DNA from: Ignavibacteriales bacterium
Lineage (GTDB): Bacteria; Bacteroidota; Ignavibacteria; Ignavibacteriales; Ignavibacteriaceae
Reading direction: 5' to 3'
DNA length: 64,000 nt
Assembly (NCBI GenBank): GCA_016707285.1
Contig: JADJIA010000012.1
Span: 5,462 to 69,461 of the forward strand
In this document: in pieces, positions 63,117 to 64,000 of the stretch
How the letters are laid out: every line of letters starts with the position of its first letter
How positions within the stretch are numbered: position 1 is the first letter of the stretch
The notes under the pieces: model-generated
What the model was told of the DNA's origin: nothing
The model's database searches: none
Seen by the model: the letters and a program-made list of their open reading frames with translations, nothing else
Made by a program: the position numbers and the translations under genes

Positions 63117-64000
63117 ATGAAAAAAATATTTATCACACTTTTAGTGTTCAACTCAGTTTTGTTTTCGCAGTGGGAGGAGGTGGATATATATCCATTCAGT
63201 GGTCAAATCACAGCTTTTCACTTGACAGACTCACTCAACATAACAGCGGTCTATCATGGTGATTCCTCTGCGATCATCCGAAGCAGTGATGGCGGGCAGA
63301 CCTGGTCTTTGGTTGCTAAAACGCCTCTATCTTATGCAGATGAGGTTTCTTTTATTGATAAAGATACATTTTATATCGCTGGAGGCAGACCTGCACCGAT
63401 GTATAAAACTTTCGATGGCGGTTTGACCTGGAGTGAAGCACCACTTCCTTCCTGGTACTCCTCTGTCGGACACATACAATTTTTCGACTCAAAATTTGGG
63501 TACGCTCTCCTATATCCAGCTGCAAGCAGCTACACTGTGTTGGTTAAAACTACCAATGGTGGACAAAACTGGATGATGATCGACTCAACTTATTATTCAA
63601 ACCGCAATTTCAAATTCATTAATCGACAAGAAGGATGGATATTTGGTTCCCAATTGCGACACACAACAAATGGGGGCTTAAGTTTTTCTCAAATCAACTT
63701 ACCACCGGGTCTCGATAACTGTGCCTCTTTAGACATAATTTCGGACAGCTTCATCGTAATTGGAGCCTCCAAAATTGTGGAAATACCCCCTTATTTCCAT
63801 GAGTATGCACCTTATATGGCTTTTTCAACAGATAAAGGTAATAATTGGAATGTGCAGGATTTTTCCGGTACATATTTAAGAGGAATACCCTACGATTTAT
63901 GCTTCCTGGATGAGAATACTGCCATTTCTATTCTGTCAACCGGTACAGGTGTAATCTATACCACCGACAGGGGAGTGAACTGGAGCGGTGGTCTTCCACC
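63117..64000 (+). CDS. Family A (BNR/YCF48-like) secreted protein, copy 3, cut by window end
   Basis: An open frame from ATG 63117 runs to the last base (294 residues). A GTG at 63105 is a possible start in frame, matching the MEIIM start of copy 2. The signal peptide MKKIFITLLVFNSVLFS is followed by propeller repeats (RSSDGGQTWSLV, KTFDGGLTWSEA, KTTNGGQNWMMI, STDKGNNWNV, TTDRGVNWSG). Unlike copies 1 and 2 it contains no frame break within the window and serves as the reference for the array. Confidence 0.85.
   Translation, partial: MKKIFITLLVFNSVLFSQWEEVDIYPFSGQITAFHLTDSLNITAVYHGDSSAIIRSSDGGQTWSLVAKTPLSYADEVSFIDKDTFYIAGGRPAPMYKTFDGGLTWSEAPLPSWYSSVGHIQFFDSKFGYALLYPAASSYTVLVKTTNGGQNWMMIDSTYYSNRNFKFINRQEGWIFGSQLRHTTNGGLSFSQINLPPGLDNCASLDIISDSFIVIGASKIVEIPPYFHEYAPYMAFSTDKGNNWNVQDFSGTYLRGIPYDLCFLDENTAISILSTGTGVIYTTDRGVNWSGGLP

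Overview
The window looks like chromosomal DNA of a member of the Ignavibacteria (FCB superphylum, between Chlorobi and Bacteroidetes). The evidence is AT-rich DNA, several secreted proteins ending in the type IX secretion (T9SS) sorting domain with a YPNPFNPST-type motif, a SusC-like TonB receptor with an N-terminal carboxypeptidase-like domain, a DUF4292/TPR/EnvC envelope cluster, and a four-subunit 2-oxoacid:ferredoxin oxidoreductase. This is inferred from gene content only; there is no rRNA in the window.

Layout. (1) 1-10045, minus strand: a heavy-metal (Cu/Ag-type) efflux system made of a small metal-binding protein, CusB-like adaptor, TolC-like channel, CusA-like RND pump and a 62-aa membrane peptide, followed upstream by its NtrC-type activator and a 7TM sensor kinase. 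A sigma-54-like -24/-12 element lies just upstream of the 62-aa gene, which fits activation by the adjacent sigma-54 activator. (2) 10188-10303: tRNA-Ser(UGA) with its terminator. (3) 10536-19901, plus strand: a Wsp-like chemosensory operon (CheR-TPR, double CheW, HAMP-less MCP, CheA-REC, CheB, REC-histidine kinase) ending in an alpha/beta hydrolase that follows the kinase by one base. (4) 19905-38556: housekeeping genes: C69 dipeptidase, DUF1569, malic enzyme MaeB, TyrS, YraN, a ferredoxin, HisN-like phosphatase, a YciI-like protein, a ThrS without a TGS domain, a TlpA-like thioredoxin, CarB/CarA and a DUF3078 protein. (5) 38708-42815: a T9SS-sorted exoprotein, a decayed T9SS pseudogene, and a PIN toxin plus small partner gene bracketed by two copies of one terminator. 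(6) 42838-49769: the 2-oxoacid:ferredoxin oxidoreductase operon, a TonB-dependent receptor, and a geranylgeranyl-reductase-family flavoprotein with its ferredoxin. (7) 50032-56250: an envelope cluster (EnvC-like LytM protein, DUF4292 lipoprotein, TPR lipoprotein), two small envelope proteins, thioredoxin, and several intergenic repeat families. (8) 56326-64000: a tandem array of two unrelated secreted families, A (YCF48/BNR-like beta-propeller) and B (unrecognised T9SS cargo), in the order A(truncated)-B-B-A-B-A.

A recurrent feature is single-base frame disruption. At least eleven otherwise well conserved genes are split by small indels, often beside homopolymer runs (CusB, the 7TM kinase, the TonB receptor, DUF4292, most A/B copies). 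Many are probably sequencing or assembly errors, but the clustering in the A/B array and at 40.8-42.0 kb may include real decay. Where a gene is split, the pieces are listed separately and their joining is explained.
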